A program made the position numbers and the translations under genes. Below the pieces are notes generated by a model. That model was not told the origin of the DNA. It did no database searches and worked only from the letters and a program-made list of their open reading frames with translations. A DNA stretch of 64,000 bases from Thermothelomyces thermophilus ATCC 42464 (lineage: Eukaryota > Ascomycota > Sordariomycetes > Sordariales > Chaetomiaceae): positions 3,782,001 to 3,846,000 of the forward strand of contig NC_016477.1 in the NCBI RefSeq assembly GCF_000226095.1. The letters are read 5' to 3'. The stretch's first letter is position 1. Each line of letters begins with the position of its first letter. Positions 11,120 to 24,274 of the stretch are shown here, one piece after another.

Positions 11120-14100
11120 ATGGTTCAGAACAGAGGTAACTTCGACCTTGATATCGACATAGCTACCAACGTTACGGCCGAACAGCTGCTCACTTAGCTT
11201 GGTCAACTCTAGTAGCAGATCTAGGAGTTAGATTAGAGAGACAAGGCTGCTCAAGCTCGAATTAAGGAACTCGAGAACCGCGAAAAGTACTTATAGAAGT
11301 TAGTTAACAAGGCCTACGCCAAAATCAAGGCACTCGAGGGCGCCAAAGCGAAGTATATCAAGATCGAACTACCTAGTAAATATAGAGGAACCAAGGAGGA
11401 TCTTGTAGGATTCCTAACAAACCTCTGATCTTACTTCTGGCTTAATGATAACAAGTTTCCGGACGACAAAGCTAAAGTTCTCTATATAGCTACGAGACTA
11501 GAAGGCAAGGCACTTAGATAGTTTGAGCCTATATAAAATGACTACCTTACTAAGGAAGACAAAGACGACTAAGATATATTTATATAGGTAGTCTTCCGAT
11601 CTTACGACCGTTTCGAAGAAGAGCTTTAGAAGGTTTTTAGCGATAAAGATAAGAAGATTTATATATAAGAAAGACTTACTAATCTCTAATAGACTAAGTT
11701 AGTAGCCTTTTATATTATATAGTTTAGATAGGACATGCTTAAGTCTTAGCTTAACGACAAGGCGTTAATATAACTATTCTATAATAGCTTGAAGGAAAAG
11801 GTTAAAGATAAGCTATATAAGTATAATCGGCCCGAGACCCTAGACAAATATATTATATAGGCTATTAGAATCAATGATCGACTCTATATACGAGAGCAGT
11901 AGAAACGAGGTCAAATAAATAGAACTATAGTTAAGGCTAATAACAAGAAAAAGCGAGCGTACGCTAGTACCTTATACGGGATGTATCCTAGAGCTATAGA
12001 TATAGATATAGCATAGAAGCAGGACTAGAAGAAGACGACTAAAGACAAGTCTAATATTACCTACTATAACTATAGGAAGAAAAGGCACTATAAGCGAGAA
12101 TATTATAGCCCAAAGAAAGAGTAGAAGATAGTCCTTAGAAAGGAAATTATAGCTATTGACAAAACCACTAAGGACGTTATCGAAGTAGCGGCTACGAGCT
12201 ACAAAGATAGGGGTAGTAATATAGATAGTCTCGGATATAACGATAATGGTAAAGATAAACAAGCACCGTACTCCGAACTAGTCACTATAGACCTAGAGAT
12301 AGGTCTTGCCGAATAGGACATGGTAAGAGAGTATGCACCGCTAGTTTCGATTCTCCTAGCCTTAAGGTAGTAGGGTTTTACAGTTATATAGAGGCGGGAT
12401 AGATCGTAGACAACTAACACCCAAGGAATCGAAAGACCTAGACCTAATGTTCTATTCCTCTAGGAACAAATCGAATAGTATCGTAACGAAGTTTTTTAGC
12501 TTAATACGGAACTATATAAACGGGATAGACGCTTAATTTGACTCGTCTATTAGAGTAATAGAATAAGGGACAAAATAAGGGAACTCTGACGTATCGTAAA
12601 AACTATCAAAGGAGAACAGCCTATAATATATAATAGGCCTAATAGCTATGCCGAGTATCTTGACGGCTAGTAACTTAGTAATGACATATAGAACCTAGAA
12701 TACTAGTTTATACGCGCAAACCGTAGAAAAGACAAGCGTATATAGGAAAGCTACTAGAAGAAATACTCCTATATTAGCATTAGAGTATCTATAGTCTACA
12801 TATAATAGGAAGGATTTAGGAAAGAATTCCAATACCTCCTAGGCAACGCTACACGACTATACCCTCGACATAAGGCATATATACAAGTGCCCTAGTTCTA
12901 GTATATAGCATACGAATGCCGATACCACTTCCGCGACAAATTCGAAAACAATTACTAGCTAACCCGACAAGGAAATAAGGACGAAAGCTTACACCCTATG
13001 GAATAGGTCTACGATGTAGGAAATAGAGCGGCCGAATTGCTCTAGAAGATCGAAGCCCGCGATCTAGAAGGCATTACGATAGTTCTAAGACAAGCCTAGC
13101 CTAGGCACTACGGAACCAGACGAGATATATAGGACTTGTGCTAGAGCAACGATTACCTCTATTATACGGACGAAAAGAGATTACGAATTCGGGAGCTTTA
13201 GACGAAGCTATAGTATATACGATGGAAAGCAGAATAGACCTAATGGTAGGAAGCTATAAGCACTTAATGGCTTATAGAAATGAGTACGATCGACGAAGCT
13301 GCTATTAGCCGAATAACTAAAGAGGTTAGCACTAACCTGGGAAACGGGTCAGGGCCCTTTAAGGGGCCTAGAAACTATTAACGCCTGTATAGCGGCAAGC
13401 GGTAGCGTAATATAGGAGGGACTAGTGTAAGAAACTACTATATCGAGACCTCCTAGCAGAAATATAGGAAATTGCTATAATCTTTAGATGACGGCGGCAA
13501 GATAAGCGATTATAAATAATAGCATAGTAGAAATAGCACGAAATGCTCGTACTAGTAGATAGTAAAGTAGAGATAAATCTAATTTCGCCGATACTTATAA
13601 ATTAGCTACAGATACCTTAGAGAATGAAGCAGAAGCATAGTATAGTCAAAGGGCTATTTCTAATATAATAGGTACGTAGGGAGACCGAACCGATCGACAT
13701 CACTATAGTAAGGAAGACTATAGTAATCGTATTTAGCATTATAGATATAGGTAACGATAAAGACATAATATTAGGGTTACTATAGTATAAAGACTACGAC
13801 CTAGACATTAGCTAGAAGAATGGTAACTACCTACGACCTTAAATGGAGTTATATTTAACTAGCGAGATAGGGAGTACGTAAGGATCGTAAGTAGACGATG
13901 CTTAGGGGAAGGCATGTCCTATAGATCTACTATAAGAGACAGATAGTGGTAGGCAGACCATTACAGACTCTAGAAGAGGCGGTATAACAATACCGATATT
14001 ATAACAAGAGGAACGAGCTAAACCACCGATAGCTGTTCTCTCCGTTAACGAATATAGGGCATTATAATTAGAGTAGTAGGTTAAGACAGGAGAAATTGCT

Positions 14101-16181
14101 AGCATTGCCATAGACGGAACTAAGTTTGTATACTACTAGAAAACCAAGAGACAAGACAAGATTAGGGAAGTACCGAAGGAATACAAAGGACACCTAGCAT
14201 TCGAACCGAAACATCTAGAAGGACTACTAGAACACGGCCTATGGGATCACGAGATCAAGCTCAAGAAAGGAGCACGACTAAAGTTCTTTAAGATCTACTA
14301 TATGAGCTAGATATAGAACGAAGAACTTAAGCAATATTTAGAGGAGAACCTTCGAAGAGGATATATCCGCCTGTTAATATCATTAGTAGGCTACCTAATC
14401 CTATTTATACCTAAGAAAGATAGAAAGCTATAGTTATATGTCGACTATTAGTAACTTAACGAACAGACCGTGAAAAACCGATACCTGTTACCGCTAATCT
14501 CACGGCTCTAAGATTAGTTAGTAAGAGCCTAATATTTTATACATCTTGACTTGCCATCGGCCTATAACTATATATAGATCAAAGAAGGCGACAAGTGGAA
14601 AACGGCCTTTAGGATACCCTATAGCCACTATAAGTACCTTATTATGCTATTTAGACTTACGAACACGCCGGTAATATTCTAAGCCCTAATTGATTAAGCT
14701 ATCTAACCCTTTCTCGACAAATTTACGGTATGTTATCTTGATAATATACTTATCTTCTCTAAGACGATAGATAAACACCAGAAGCATATAAAAGCAGTAC
14801 TAGATACGCTATACGCGTACAAGCTATTAGTTAACAAGGAAAAGAGCAAATTCTATGTTAGGAAGATAGTCTTTTTAGGATACGAAATATCCCTAGGACA
14901 AATCCGGATGGAATTTTTAAAGATTAAAGCTATTAAGAATTGGCTACGACCGACGTCAGTTACGGAAGTATAAAGCTTTATCAGATTTGCAAACTTCTAT
15001 CAGATGTTCATTAGGAACTTTAGAGCAATCGTACGACCTTTATACGAACTTACTAGAAAGAACGCTAAATTCTAATAGGAAGAGCGATATAAGCAAGCAT
15101 TTATATAGATCTATAATGCTATTACTAAAGATCTAGTACTAGTACTACCAGACCCTAAGAAGCTATTCGAGGTAGAAATAGACGCTTTAGACTACGCCAT
15201 TAGAGGATAATTAGGACAATAAGACAGATAAAGAAAGCTACATCCTATAGCCTTCTTTTTAAAGAAGCTCGATAGACTACGTCTTAATTACCTAATCTAT
15301 AACAAGGAACTACTTACGATTGTCAAAGCTTTTAAAGAATGGCAACTATACCTTAGTAATACGATTAAACCGGTATAAGTATATATAGATTACAAGAATT
15401 TACAATACTTTACGATGATAAAGGAGCTTAATAGACGACAAATACAATAGGCAGAATTCCTTACGGAATTTAACTTTAAGATCCGCTATAAGAAGGGCAA
15501 AGAGAACGTACAAGCAGATATCTTAAGTTAACGAACAGATTATATAGAAGGACAAACAGGAACGACACTACCGTTATTTAAGGAACAGATAGACGGAACG
15601 CTATATTACGAAATACAGACACCTATAGAAGATGATCTACTCGACTCGTTCCTAGAATGCTATACAATCTTTCGAGAAGAAAGGATTAACGAGGCATAGT
15701 ATCAAGTAGCACCTAGACCACTAGTACCTAATAGAGTAAAAGAAAGAGATAGAAAACTCTAATACCGAGGCAAAGCATATATCTATAATAAAGATCAATA
15801 GCTATAAATAATTCGAGAACTCTACAAGTCGAAACTTAGAGGATACAAAGGAGTTACGAAGACTGTCATATAAGTTAAGAAACACTATGACTTTCTATAG
15901 TTAACAGCACGAGTTAAGGAAGTCATATAGAACTACGATATCTATAATCGAAGCAAAACGGCACGATACAAGCTATATAGGCTACTTTAGCCACTACTAA
16001 TAGCTAACAAACTATAGAGTTTAGTTACGATAGACTTTATTACAAAGCTGCTAAAATCTAAGGATATAGCTATAGGAGTAACCTATAATAGTATTCTTAC
16101 TATAGTAAATTACCTAACTAAGTAGGCATACTTCTTTCCCTATAAGGAGTCCTAAATAGCAAAATAGTTAGCAGACGTGAT
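11120..16181 (+). pseudogene. gag-pol of gypsy copy B, first part
   Basis: This copy keeps the gag start: ATG at 11,120 followed by VQNRGNFDLDIDIATNV. The rest follows the family order through RT (about 14,430-15,010; YLDN at about 14,735) and RNase H into the integrase. It is broken by insertion of C after GTGAT at 16,177-16,181. Frame breaks are almost all TAG/TAA for Gln or Trp. The protein resumes at 31,387. Confidence 0.88.
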
Positions 16182-16633
16182 TGTTACGAGCCAACCATAT
16201 ACCGCGACCCGGTAGGGTGTAGCAGGCCGAATGAGCCACTAATCAAGAAGGGCACGAAGCAAGGCTGACACGGATCGCTAGGGAGCGCAGGCTACCACAA
16301 GCGAACAATTGCCAAAAGGGGAAAGATAGCAGAGGATAGCTAGCTACTAAAGGCAATCTAAGGACAGGATCGAAGAAGGCTATAAGCGATTAGGAAGAGT
16401 ATATATACATATAAATAGTCACTCGTTATAATAGACTCTAGGAGTTTACTAGTGGTAACAATTACAATCACAGTACTTATACCAAGCATTGCTAATTACT
16501 ATAAGAGACAACTCTAAGTGTTATTATAAACCCTTTAGCTTCACTAAATCCCTTAGACGACCTGCCTACTTGTCCCGCTTAACCTACCTCTGTCTAGACC
16601 CTTTTAGAAGCAGTCTAAGTTAGGTTCGTTATA
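16182..16633 (+). repeat. 5' LTR of gypsy copy C
   Basis: 452 bp starting TGTTACGAGCCAACC and ending GTTATA (CA end altered to TA). The 5' portion is unrelated by eye to the LTRs of A/B/D; similarity resumes at the ATAGTCACTCGTTATA block. Confidence 0.9.
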
Positions 16634-16634
16634 C

Positions 16635-16646
16635 GTTGTTACTACT
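16635..16646 (+). promoter_or_regulatory. candidate self-priming primer-binding site, copy C
   Basis: GTTGTTACTACT begins one base after the LTR. It is complementary to LTR 16,451-16,461 (AGTGGTAACAA) apart from one C-to-T change in a CpA context, the RIP signature. Confidence 0.65.
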
Positions 16647-16660
16647 CCCTTTGTTCTATT

Positions 16661-19600
16661 ATAGTTTAGAATAGAGGTAACTTCGACCTTAATATTGACA
16701 TAGCTACTAATGTTACGGCCAAATAGCTGCTCGCTTAGCTTAGTTAACTCTAGCAGCGGATCTAGGAGTTAGACTAGAGAGATAAGGCTACTTAAGCTCG
16801 AATCAAGGAACTCGAGAACCGCGAAAAGTACTCGTAGAAGTTGGTTAACGAGGCCTACGCTAAAATCGAGGCACTCGAGGGCGCCAAAGCGAAGCGTATC
16901 AAGATCGAACTACCTAGCAAATATAGAGGAACTAAGGAGGATCTTGTAGGATTCCTAATAAACCTCCGATCCTACTTCTGGCTTAATGACGATAAGTTTC
17001 CGGATGACAAAGCTAAAGTCCTTTACATAGCTATAAGACTAGAGGGTAAGGTACTTAGATAGTTCGAGCCTATATGGAACGACTACCTTATTGAGGAAGA
17101 CGAAGACGACCGAGATACGTTTATATAGGCAGTCTTTCGATCTTACGACCATTTCGAAGAAGAGCTTCGGAAGGTTTTTGGCGATAAGGACAAGAAGATC
17201 TATATATAAGAAAGACTTACTAATCTCCGACAGACTAAGTTAGCAGCCTCTTATACTATATAGTTTAGACAGGATATACTTAAGTCTTAGCTTAACGACG
17301 AGGCGTTAATGTAACTATTCTATAATGGCTTAAAGGAAAAGGTTAAGGACGAGCTATATAAGTACGACCGGCCTAAGACCCTAGACGAATACATTATATA
17401 GGCTATTAGAATCGATGATTGACTCTATATACGAGAGCAATAGAAACGAGGTCAAATGAATGGAACTATAGTTAAGGCTAACGACAAGAAAAAGCAAGTA
17501 TATATTAGTACCTTATACGGGACGTATCCTAGAGCTATAGATATAGATATAGCATGGAAGCAGGACTAGAAGAAGATGGCTAAAGATAAGTCCGGTGTTA
17601 CCTATTATAACTATAGAAAGAAAGGGCACTATAAGCGAGAATGCCGGAGCCTAAAGAAAGAATGGAAACCAACCCCTAGAAAGGAAATTATAACTATCGA
17701 CGAAACTACTAAGGATGTTATCAAAGTAGCGGCTATAAGCTACAAAGATAAGGGTAATAATATAAATAGTCTTAGATATGACGGCAACGGTAAAGACGAA
17801 CAAGCACCGTACTCCGAACTGGTCACTATAGACCTAGAGATAGGTCTTGCTAAATGGGATATGGTAGGAGAGTATGTACTACTAGTTTCGATTCTCCTAG
17901 CCTTGAGGTAGTGGGGTTTTATAGTTATATAGAGGCGGGATAGATCGTAGATAACCGATACCTAAGGAATCGAAAGACCTAGACCTAATGTTCTATTCCT
18001 CTAGGAACAAATCGAATGGTATTATAACGAAGTTTTTCGGCTTAATACGGAGTTACGCGAATAGGATAGACGCTTGATTTAACTTGCCTACTAGAGCGAT
18101 AGAATGAGGGATAAGATAAGGGAACTCCGACGTATTATAGAAACTATTAAAGGGGAATAGCTTGTGACGTACGATAGGCCTAATAGCTATGCCGAGTATC
18201 TTAACGGCTAATAACTTAGTAACGACGTATGAAACCTAGAATACCAATTTATATGTATAAACCGCGGAAAGGATAAGCGTACGTAGGAAAGTTACTAGAA
18301 GAAACACTCCTATCTTAGCATTAGAGTACCTATAGCCTATATATAATAGGAAGGATTTAGGAAAGAATTCTAATACCTCTTAGGCAACGCTACACGACTA
18401 TACCCTCGATATAAGGCATATACGCAAGTGCCCTAGTTCTAGTGTATAACATACGAATGCTAATACTACTTCTACAACAAATTCGAAAATAATCACTAGC
18501 TAACCCGACAAGGAAATGAGGACGGAAGCTTATACCCTATAGAATAGGTTTACGATGCAGGAAACAGAGCGGCCGAATTACTCTAGAAGATCAAAGCCCG
18601 TGATCTAGAAAGCATTACGATAGTTCCAAGACAAGCCTGGCCTAGGTACTGCAGAACCGGACGAGATATATAGGACTCGTGCTAGAGTAACGATTGCCTC
18701 TATTACACGGACGAAAAGAAATCGCGAATTCGGGAGCTTTAGACGAAGCTATAGTATATACGATGGAAAGTAGAACGGACCTAATAGTAGGAAGCTACAA
18801 GTACTCAATAGCTTATAGAAATGAGCACGATCGATAAAGCTGCTATTAGCTAAACAACCGAAGAAGTTAGTACTGACCTAGGAAATGGGTTAGGGCCCTT
18901 CGAAGGGCCTAGAAACTATTAACGCCTGCGTAGTGGCGAGTGGTAGCGTAGTATAGGAAGGACTAGCATAAGAGACTACTATATCGAGACCTCCTAGTAG
19001 AAATATAGGAAATCGCCGTAATCTTTAGACGATGGCAGCAAGACAAGCGATTATAGATAATAGCATAGTAGAAATAACACGAAATGCTTATACTAGTAGA
19101 TAGTAGAGTAGAGATAAACCTAATTTCGCCAACGCTTATAAATTAGCTATAGATACCCTAGAGAATGAAACGGAAGTATAGTATAGTTAAAGGGCTATTT
19201 CTAACGTAATAGGTATATAAGGAGACTAAACTAATTAATATCACTATAGTAGGGAAGACTATAGTAGTCGTATTTAGCATTATAGATATAAGCAACGACA
19301 AAGATATAATATTAGGGTTACTATAGCATGAAGATTACGACCTAGACATTAGCTAGAAGAATAGTAGCTACCTACGACCCTAAACAGAGTCGTATTCGAC
19401 CAGCGAGATAGGGAGCACACAAGGATCACGAGCAGACGATGCTTAGAGAAAGGCATATCCTACGGATCTACCGTAAGAGACGGACAGTAGTAGGCAGACT
19501 ACTACGGACTCTGGAAGAGGTGGTATAACGACATCGATATCGCGATAGGAGGAACGAGCTAAATCGCCGATAGCTGTTCTCTCCGTTAACGAATACGGAG

Positions 19601-22600
19601 CATTGTAATTAGAGCAGTGGGTTGAGACAGGAGAAATTACTAGTATTGCTATAAACGGAACCAAGTTTATATACTATTAGAAAACCGAGAGACGAGACAA
19701 GACTAGGGAAGTACCGAAGAAGTACGAGGGATACCTAGCATTCGAACCGAAGTATCTAGAAGGATTACTAGAATACGGCCTATAGGATTATAAGATCAAG
19801 CTTAAGGAAGGAGCACGACTAAAGTTCTTTAAGGTTTACTATATAAGCTAGATATAGAACGAAGAACTTAAGCGATATTTAGAGGAAAACCTTCGAAGAG
19901 GATATATCTGCCCGTCGATATCGCTAGCAGGCTACCTAATCCTATTTGTGCCTAAGAAAGACGGAAAGCTACGGTTATACGTCGACTATCGGCAACTTAA
20001 CGAACAGACCGTGAAAAATCGATACCTATTACCACTGATCTTACAGCTCTGAGATTAGTTAGCAGGAGCCTAATATTTTACGTATCTTAACTTGCCATCG
20101 GCCTATAACTATATACGGATCAAAGAAGGCGATAAGTAGAAAACGGCCTTTAGGATACCCTATAGCTACTATGAGTACCTCGTTATGCCATTTGGACTTA
20201 TGAACGCGCCGGCAACGTCCTAAGCCCTAATTAATTAAGCTATCTGACCCTTTCTCGACAAATTTACAGTATGTTATCTCGACAATATACTTATCTTCTC
20301 TAAGACGATAGATAAACACCGGAAGCATGTAATAGTAGTGCTAGACGCACTATACGTGTATAAGCTATTAGTTAACAAGGAAAAGAGCAAATTCCACATT
20401 AGGAAAACGGTATTTTTAGGATACAAGATATCCCTAGGACAAATCCGGATAGAACCTTCAAAGGTTAAAGCCATCAAGAATTGGCTACGACCGACGTTAG
20501 TCACGGAAGTACGAAGCTTCATCGGATTTACAAACTTCTACTAGATGTTTATTAGGAACTTTAGAGCGATCGTACAACCTTTGTATAAACTTACTAAGAA
20601 GAATGCTAAATTCCAATGGGAAGAGCAATATAAGCAAGCATTTATATAAATCCGTGACGCCATTACTAAAGATCTAGTACTAGTACTACTAGACCCCAAG
20701 AAGCCATTTAAGGTGGAAATGGATACTTCTGACTACGCTATTAGAGGATAATTAGGATAACGAGACGAACAAGGGAAGCTACATTCTATAGCCTTCTTTT
20801 TAAAAAAGCTTAACAGACTATGTCTCAATTATCTAATCTACGACAAGGAACTACTTATAATTATTAAAGCTTTTAAGGAATGGTAACTATACCTTAGTAG
20901 CACGATTAAACCGGTATAAGTATATATAGATTATAAGAATTTATAATACTTTACAACGACAAAGGAACTTAACAGACGATAAATACAATAGGCAGAATTC
21001 CTCGCGGAATTTAACTTTGAGATCCGCTATAAGAAGGGCAAAGAGAACGTATAAGCAGACATCTTAAGTTAACAAACGGATTATATAGAAGGACAAACGG
21101 GAACGACACCACTGTTATTCAAGGAACGGACAGACGGAATACTATATTACAAGACGTAGATACCCGTAGAAGATGATCCACTCGACTTGTTCCTAGAATG
21201 CTACGTAATCTTTCAAGAAGAAAGGATCAACGAGACATAGTATCAAGCAGCACCCGGACCACTAGTACCTAACGGAGTGGAAGAAAAAGATGGAAAACTC
21301 TGGTACCGAGGTAAAGCATACATCTACGATAAAGATCAATAGCTGCAAATGATTCGAGAACTCTACAAGTCAAAACTCGGAGGATATAAAGGAGTCATAA
21401 AGACTGTCGTACAAGTCAAGAAACATTACGACTTTCTATAGTTAATGGTACGAGTTAAGGAAGTCATATAGAATTACGACATTTGTAATTAAAGCAAAAC
21501 AGCACGATATAAGCTATATAGGCTACTTTAGCTACTGCTAATAACTGACAAACTATAAAGTTTAATTACGATGGACTTTATTACAAAGCTGCTAGAATCT
21601 AAGGATATAGCTATAAGAGTAATCTACGATAGTATTCTTACTATAATAGATCGCCTAACTAAGTAGGTATATTTCTTTCCTTACAAGGAGTCCTAGATAG
21701 TAGAACAGTTAGTAAACGTAATCTATTGGCAAGTTATATTAATATATGCTTGGCTATAAAAATGGATTACCGATAGAGACACCAAGTTCGTATCGAAGTT
21801 CTAGCAAGCGTTAATACAACAATTAAGCATTAATAGCAAGCTGTCAACGGCATATCACCTATAGACTGACGGACAAACGGAGTAACTAAACTAAGTTATT
21901 AAGTAGTACCTCCGCTCTTACGTCAACTATTAGCAAAACGACTAGGTTATACTATTGCTAACAGTATAACTCGCTTACAATATAATACTAACAGAGACGA
22001 CTAAAGTCATACCGTTCTTCGCGAACTACGGATATAAAGCAGACCTTAGGCAAGGACTAGAGGTCACAGTGCCGAGAGCAGTAGTCAAAGTAGAACAAAT
22101 GCGTGTACTATATGAAAAGCTTAAAAAAGAACTCGAGTTTATCAAAACCAGAATAAAGAACTACTATAACAAACACAGGCTCGAGGGACCTTGCCTAGAG
22201 AGGGGAGACAAAGTCTACTTGATTACATAGAACTTACAAACCAAACGACCAAGCACAAAGCTAGACTTTAAGAAGGTCGGACCCTTCGTTATTAAAGAAC
22301 AAATTTCGACATCTAACTACTGACTATCGTTACCATCATCTATACGACTATAGATAGATATTTTTTATATTTCACTTCTCGAACCAGCACCAAAGAGCGC
22401 TAAGGTTGCTATATATATCGAAGTAGGAGACGAGGAAGAAGAATAGGTCGTCGAAGAAATTCTAGATTTACGTATTATTAACGGAGAACTATAGTATCTA
22501 GTTAAATGGCTTAATTTCGGACTAGAAGATAACTTATAGGAACTAGTTAAGAACCTAAATTGCCCTAAGAAGCTAGAGCAGTTCTACTGGCAGAATCCTA

Positions 22601-22650
22601 ACTAGCTATAAGAACCGGCTCTAAAGCCTATTCCCCGATAGAAAAAGAGG
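16661..22650 (+). pseudogene. gag-pol of gypsy copy C (best-preserved copy)
   Basis: Start codon altered to ATA at 16,661. Gag includes the remnant knuckle YYNYRKKGHYKREC (Cys to Tyr twice, at about 17,605-17,645). A coiled-coil-rich segment follows in the same frame (about 17,915-18,990). The protease DSR motif at about 19,100 and everything downstream are in a different frame (minus 1): RT about 19,960-20,550 ([24 protein letters not shown]), RNase H about 20,690-21,060, integrase about 21,370-22,010 (MDFITKLL), chromodomain about 22,435-22,590 (YLVKWLNFG). Non-functional because of many TAG/TAA codons. Confidence 0.9.
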
Positions 22651-22689
22651 GGAACCTGCTAGAATTAGGACTAGGATCTAACCTAATTA

Positions 22690-22960
22690 ACTCCTAATCA
22701 AGTACGTTAAAAGTACCTAATGCCTGAGCCTGACCCGTGAGGGTCTACGTCTCCGATATCGGCAGAGGAGTATCTAGTTCTTCCTCTTCCTCTAGACGAG
22801 CTATACTACGACGAAAAACTTCGGCACCACGATCGCGTAGGGATTGCTATAAACGACGTAATCGACTTAAACGGCTTAGCGTCTAAGCAAATAGTGCCTT
22901 GGTCTTGGTAATCTCTTTCGAAATCTTCTCCTACTCTAACAAATTTAAAAGGATTAAGAC
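22690..22960 (-). pseudogene. conserved antisense ORF of copy C, divergent version
   Basis: On the minus strand the tail encodes SRLRRLQQSLRDRGAEVF and then RRSIARLEEEEE when TAG is read as Gln. The pattern (LRRL.QQ...L...G.....RS...L..LEE) aligns with the antisense ORF of A, B and D although the plus-strand DNA here is hardly alignable by eye. The start was not determined. Confidence 0.5.
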
Positions 22961-23339
22961 AGTTAGTAACTTAAGATTATAAAGGAAAATAACAAGGAAC
23001 CTATAGGTATCTATAACATTCGGACTACTGTACTTCTTGCCTATACGAATACAATTTTGACATTTGTTCAAACCCTCTATTATCATATAACGCTTCTACA
23101 GCTTTGTATTCTAACAACGCTTATAAGGTATAGCGACTTCGTAACCCTCTCGCTCGATCTTGATCGTAATAACGTGTCGTTTGCACTTAAGATCGCGACG
23201 ATTCCTAGGAATACGATTAGCCATAACGAAAGGAAGTTAGCGGAAGAAAGACATTACCTATTAAGAAAGGGGATATTAGTAGTATTTAAAACAAGTTATA
23301 AGAAGCTTTTAGGTCGAAAGCCCTAAAGAGGGGGCATCG

Positions 23340-23791
23340 TATCACAAGCTAACTATATACCGCGACCCGGTAGGGTGCAGCAGGCCAAATAAGCCACCAA
23401 TCAAGAAGGGCACGAAGCGAGGCTAACACGGATCGCTAGGGAGCACAGGCTACCACGAGCAAACAATTGCCAAAAGGGGAAAGATAGCAGAGGATAGCTA
23501 GCTACCAAAGGCGATCTAAGGACAGGATCGAAGAAGGCTATAAGCGATTAGGAAGAGTATATATACATGTAAATAGTTACTCGTTATAGTGGACTCTGGG
23601 AGTTCACTAGTGGTAATAATCATAATCACAGTACTTATACTAAGCATTGCTGATTACTGTAAGAGATAACTCTAAGTGTTGTTGTGAACCCTTTGGCTTT
23701 ACCGAATCCCTTAGACAACCTGCCTGCTTGTCCCGCTTAACCTACCTCTATCTAGACCCTTTTAGAAGCAGTCTAAGTTAGGTTCGTCATA
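23340..23791 (+). repeat. 3' LTR of gypsy copy C
   Basis: 452 bp beginning TATCACAAGC (TG altered to TA), directly after a purine run AAAGAGGGGGCATCG that serves as polypurine tract. Ends GTCATA. It is followed by GTGAT, the target duplication. Confidence 0.9.
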
Positions 23792-23800
23792 GTGATCTAT

Positions 23801-24247
23801 TGTTACGGATAAGTACATAGGCGGCCTAGCAGGCTATAGCTAGGACATAGGACATTCCGATAGCTAATTACTTGATAGACTAATTAGAAGATTATTACCG
23901 CCAAGACTAAGGTCTTTACTAGTGATAATAGCATATTACCGTCAACAATATAGAATTACAAAGTAAAAGGAGAAGTAGTACTAGTAATAACTATTAAAGA
24001 AGGACAGACCATTATATATATATAGCTAGCTAATCACTTATTATAGTAGACTCTAGGAGTTCGCTAGTAGTAACAATTACAATTACAGTACTTATACTAA
24101 GCATTACTAATTACTATAAGAGATAACTCTAATGTTATTATAAACCCTTTAACTTTACCAAATCCCTTAGACGACCTGCCTACTCGTCACGCTTAATCTA
24201 CCTCCGTCTAGACCCTTTTAGAAGAAGTCTAAGTTAGGTTCGTTACA
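23801..24247 (+). repeat. 5' LTR of gypsy copy D
   Basis: 447 bp from TGTTACGG to GTTACA, preceded by TCTAT, whose first T is also the last base of C's target duplication. Confidence 0.92.
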
Positions 24248-24248
24248 C

Positions 24249-24260
24249 GTTATTACTACT
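24249..24260 (+). promoter_or_regulatory. candidate self-priming primer-binding site, copy D
   Basis: GTTATTACTACT begins one base after the LTR. It is complementary to LTR 24,066-24,076 (AGTAGTAACAA) with one mismatch explicable by RIP. Confidence 0.6.
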
Positions 24261-24274
24261 CCCTTTGTTCTATT

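Larger units (their letters stand above)
16182..23791 (+). mobile_element. Gypsy chromovirus copy C, divergent subfamily, inserted in B
   Basis: LTRs of 452 bp at 16,182-16,633 and 23,340-23,791 are flanked by GTGAT (16,177-16,181; 23,792-23,796). Length 7,610 bp, uninterrupted. The first roughly 200 bp of its LTR and the roughly 700 bp upstream of its 3' LTR differ from A, B and D, while gag-pol and the second half of the LTR are shared. It is less damaged than A in several stretches (gag is open from 16,841 to 17,062 and from 17,576 to 17,911). Confidence 0.92.
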
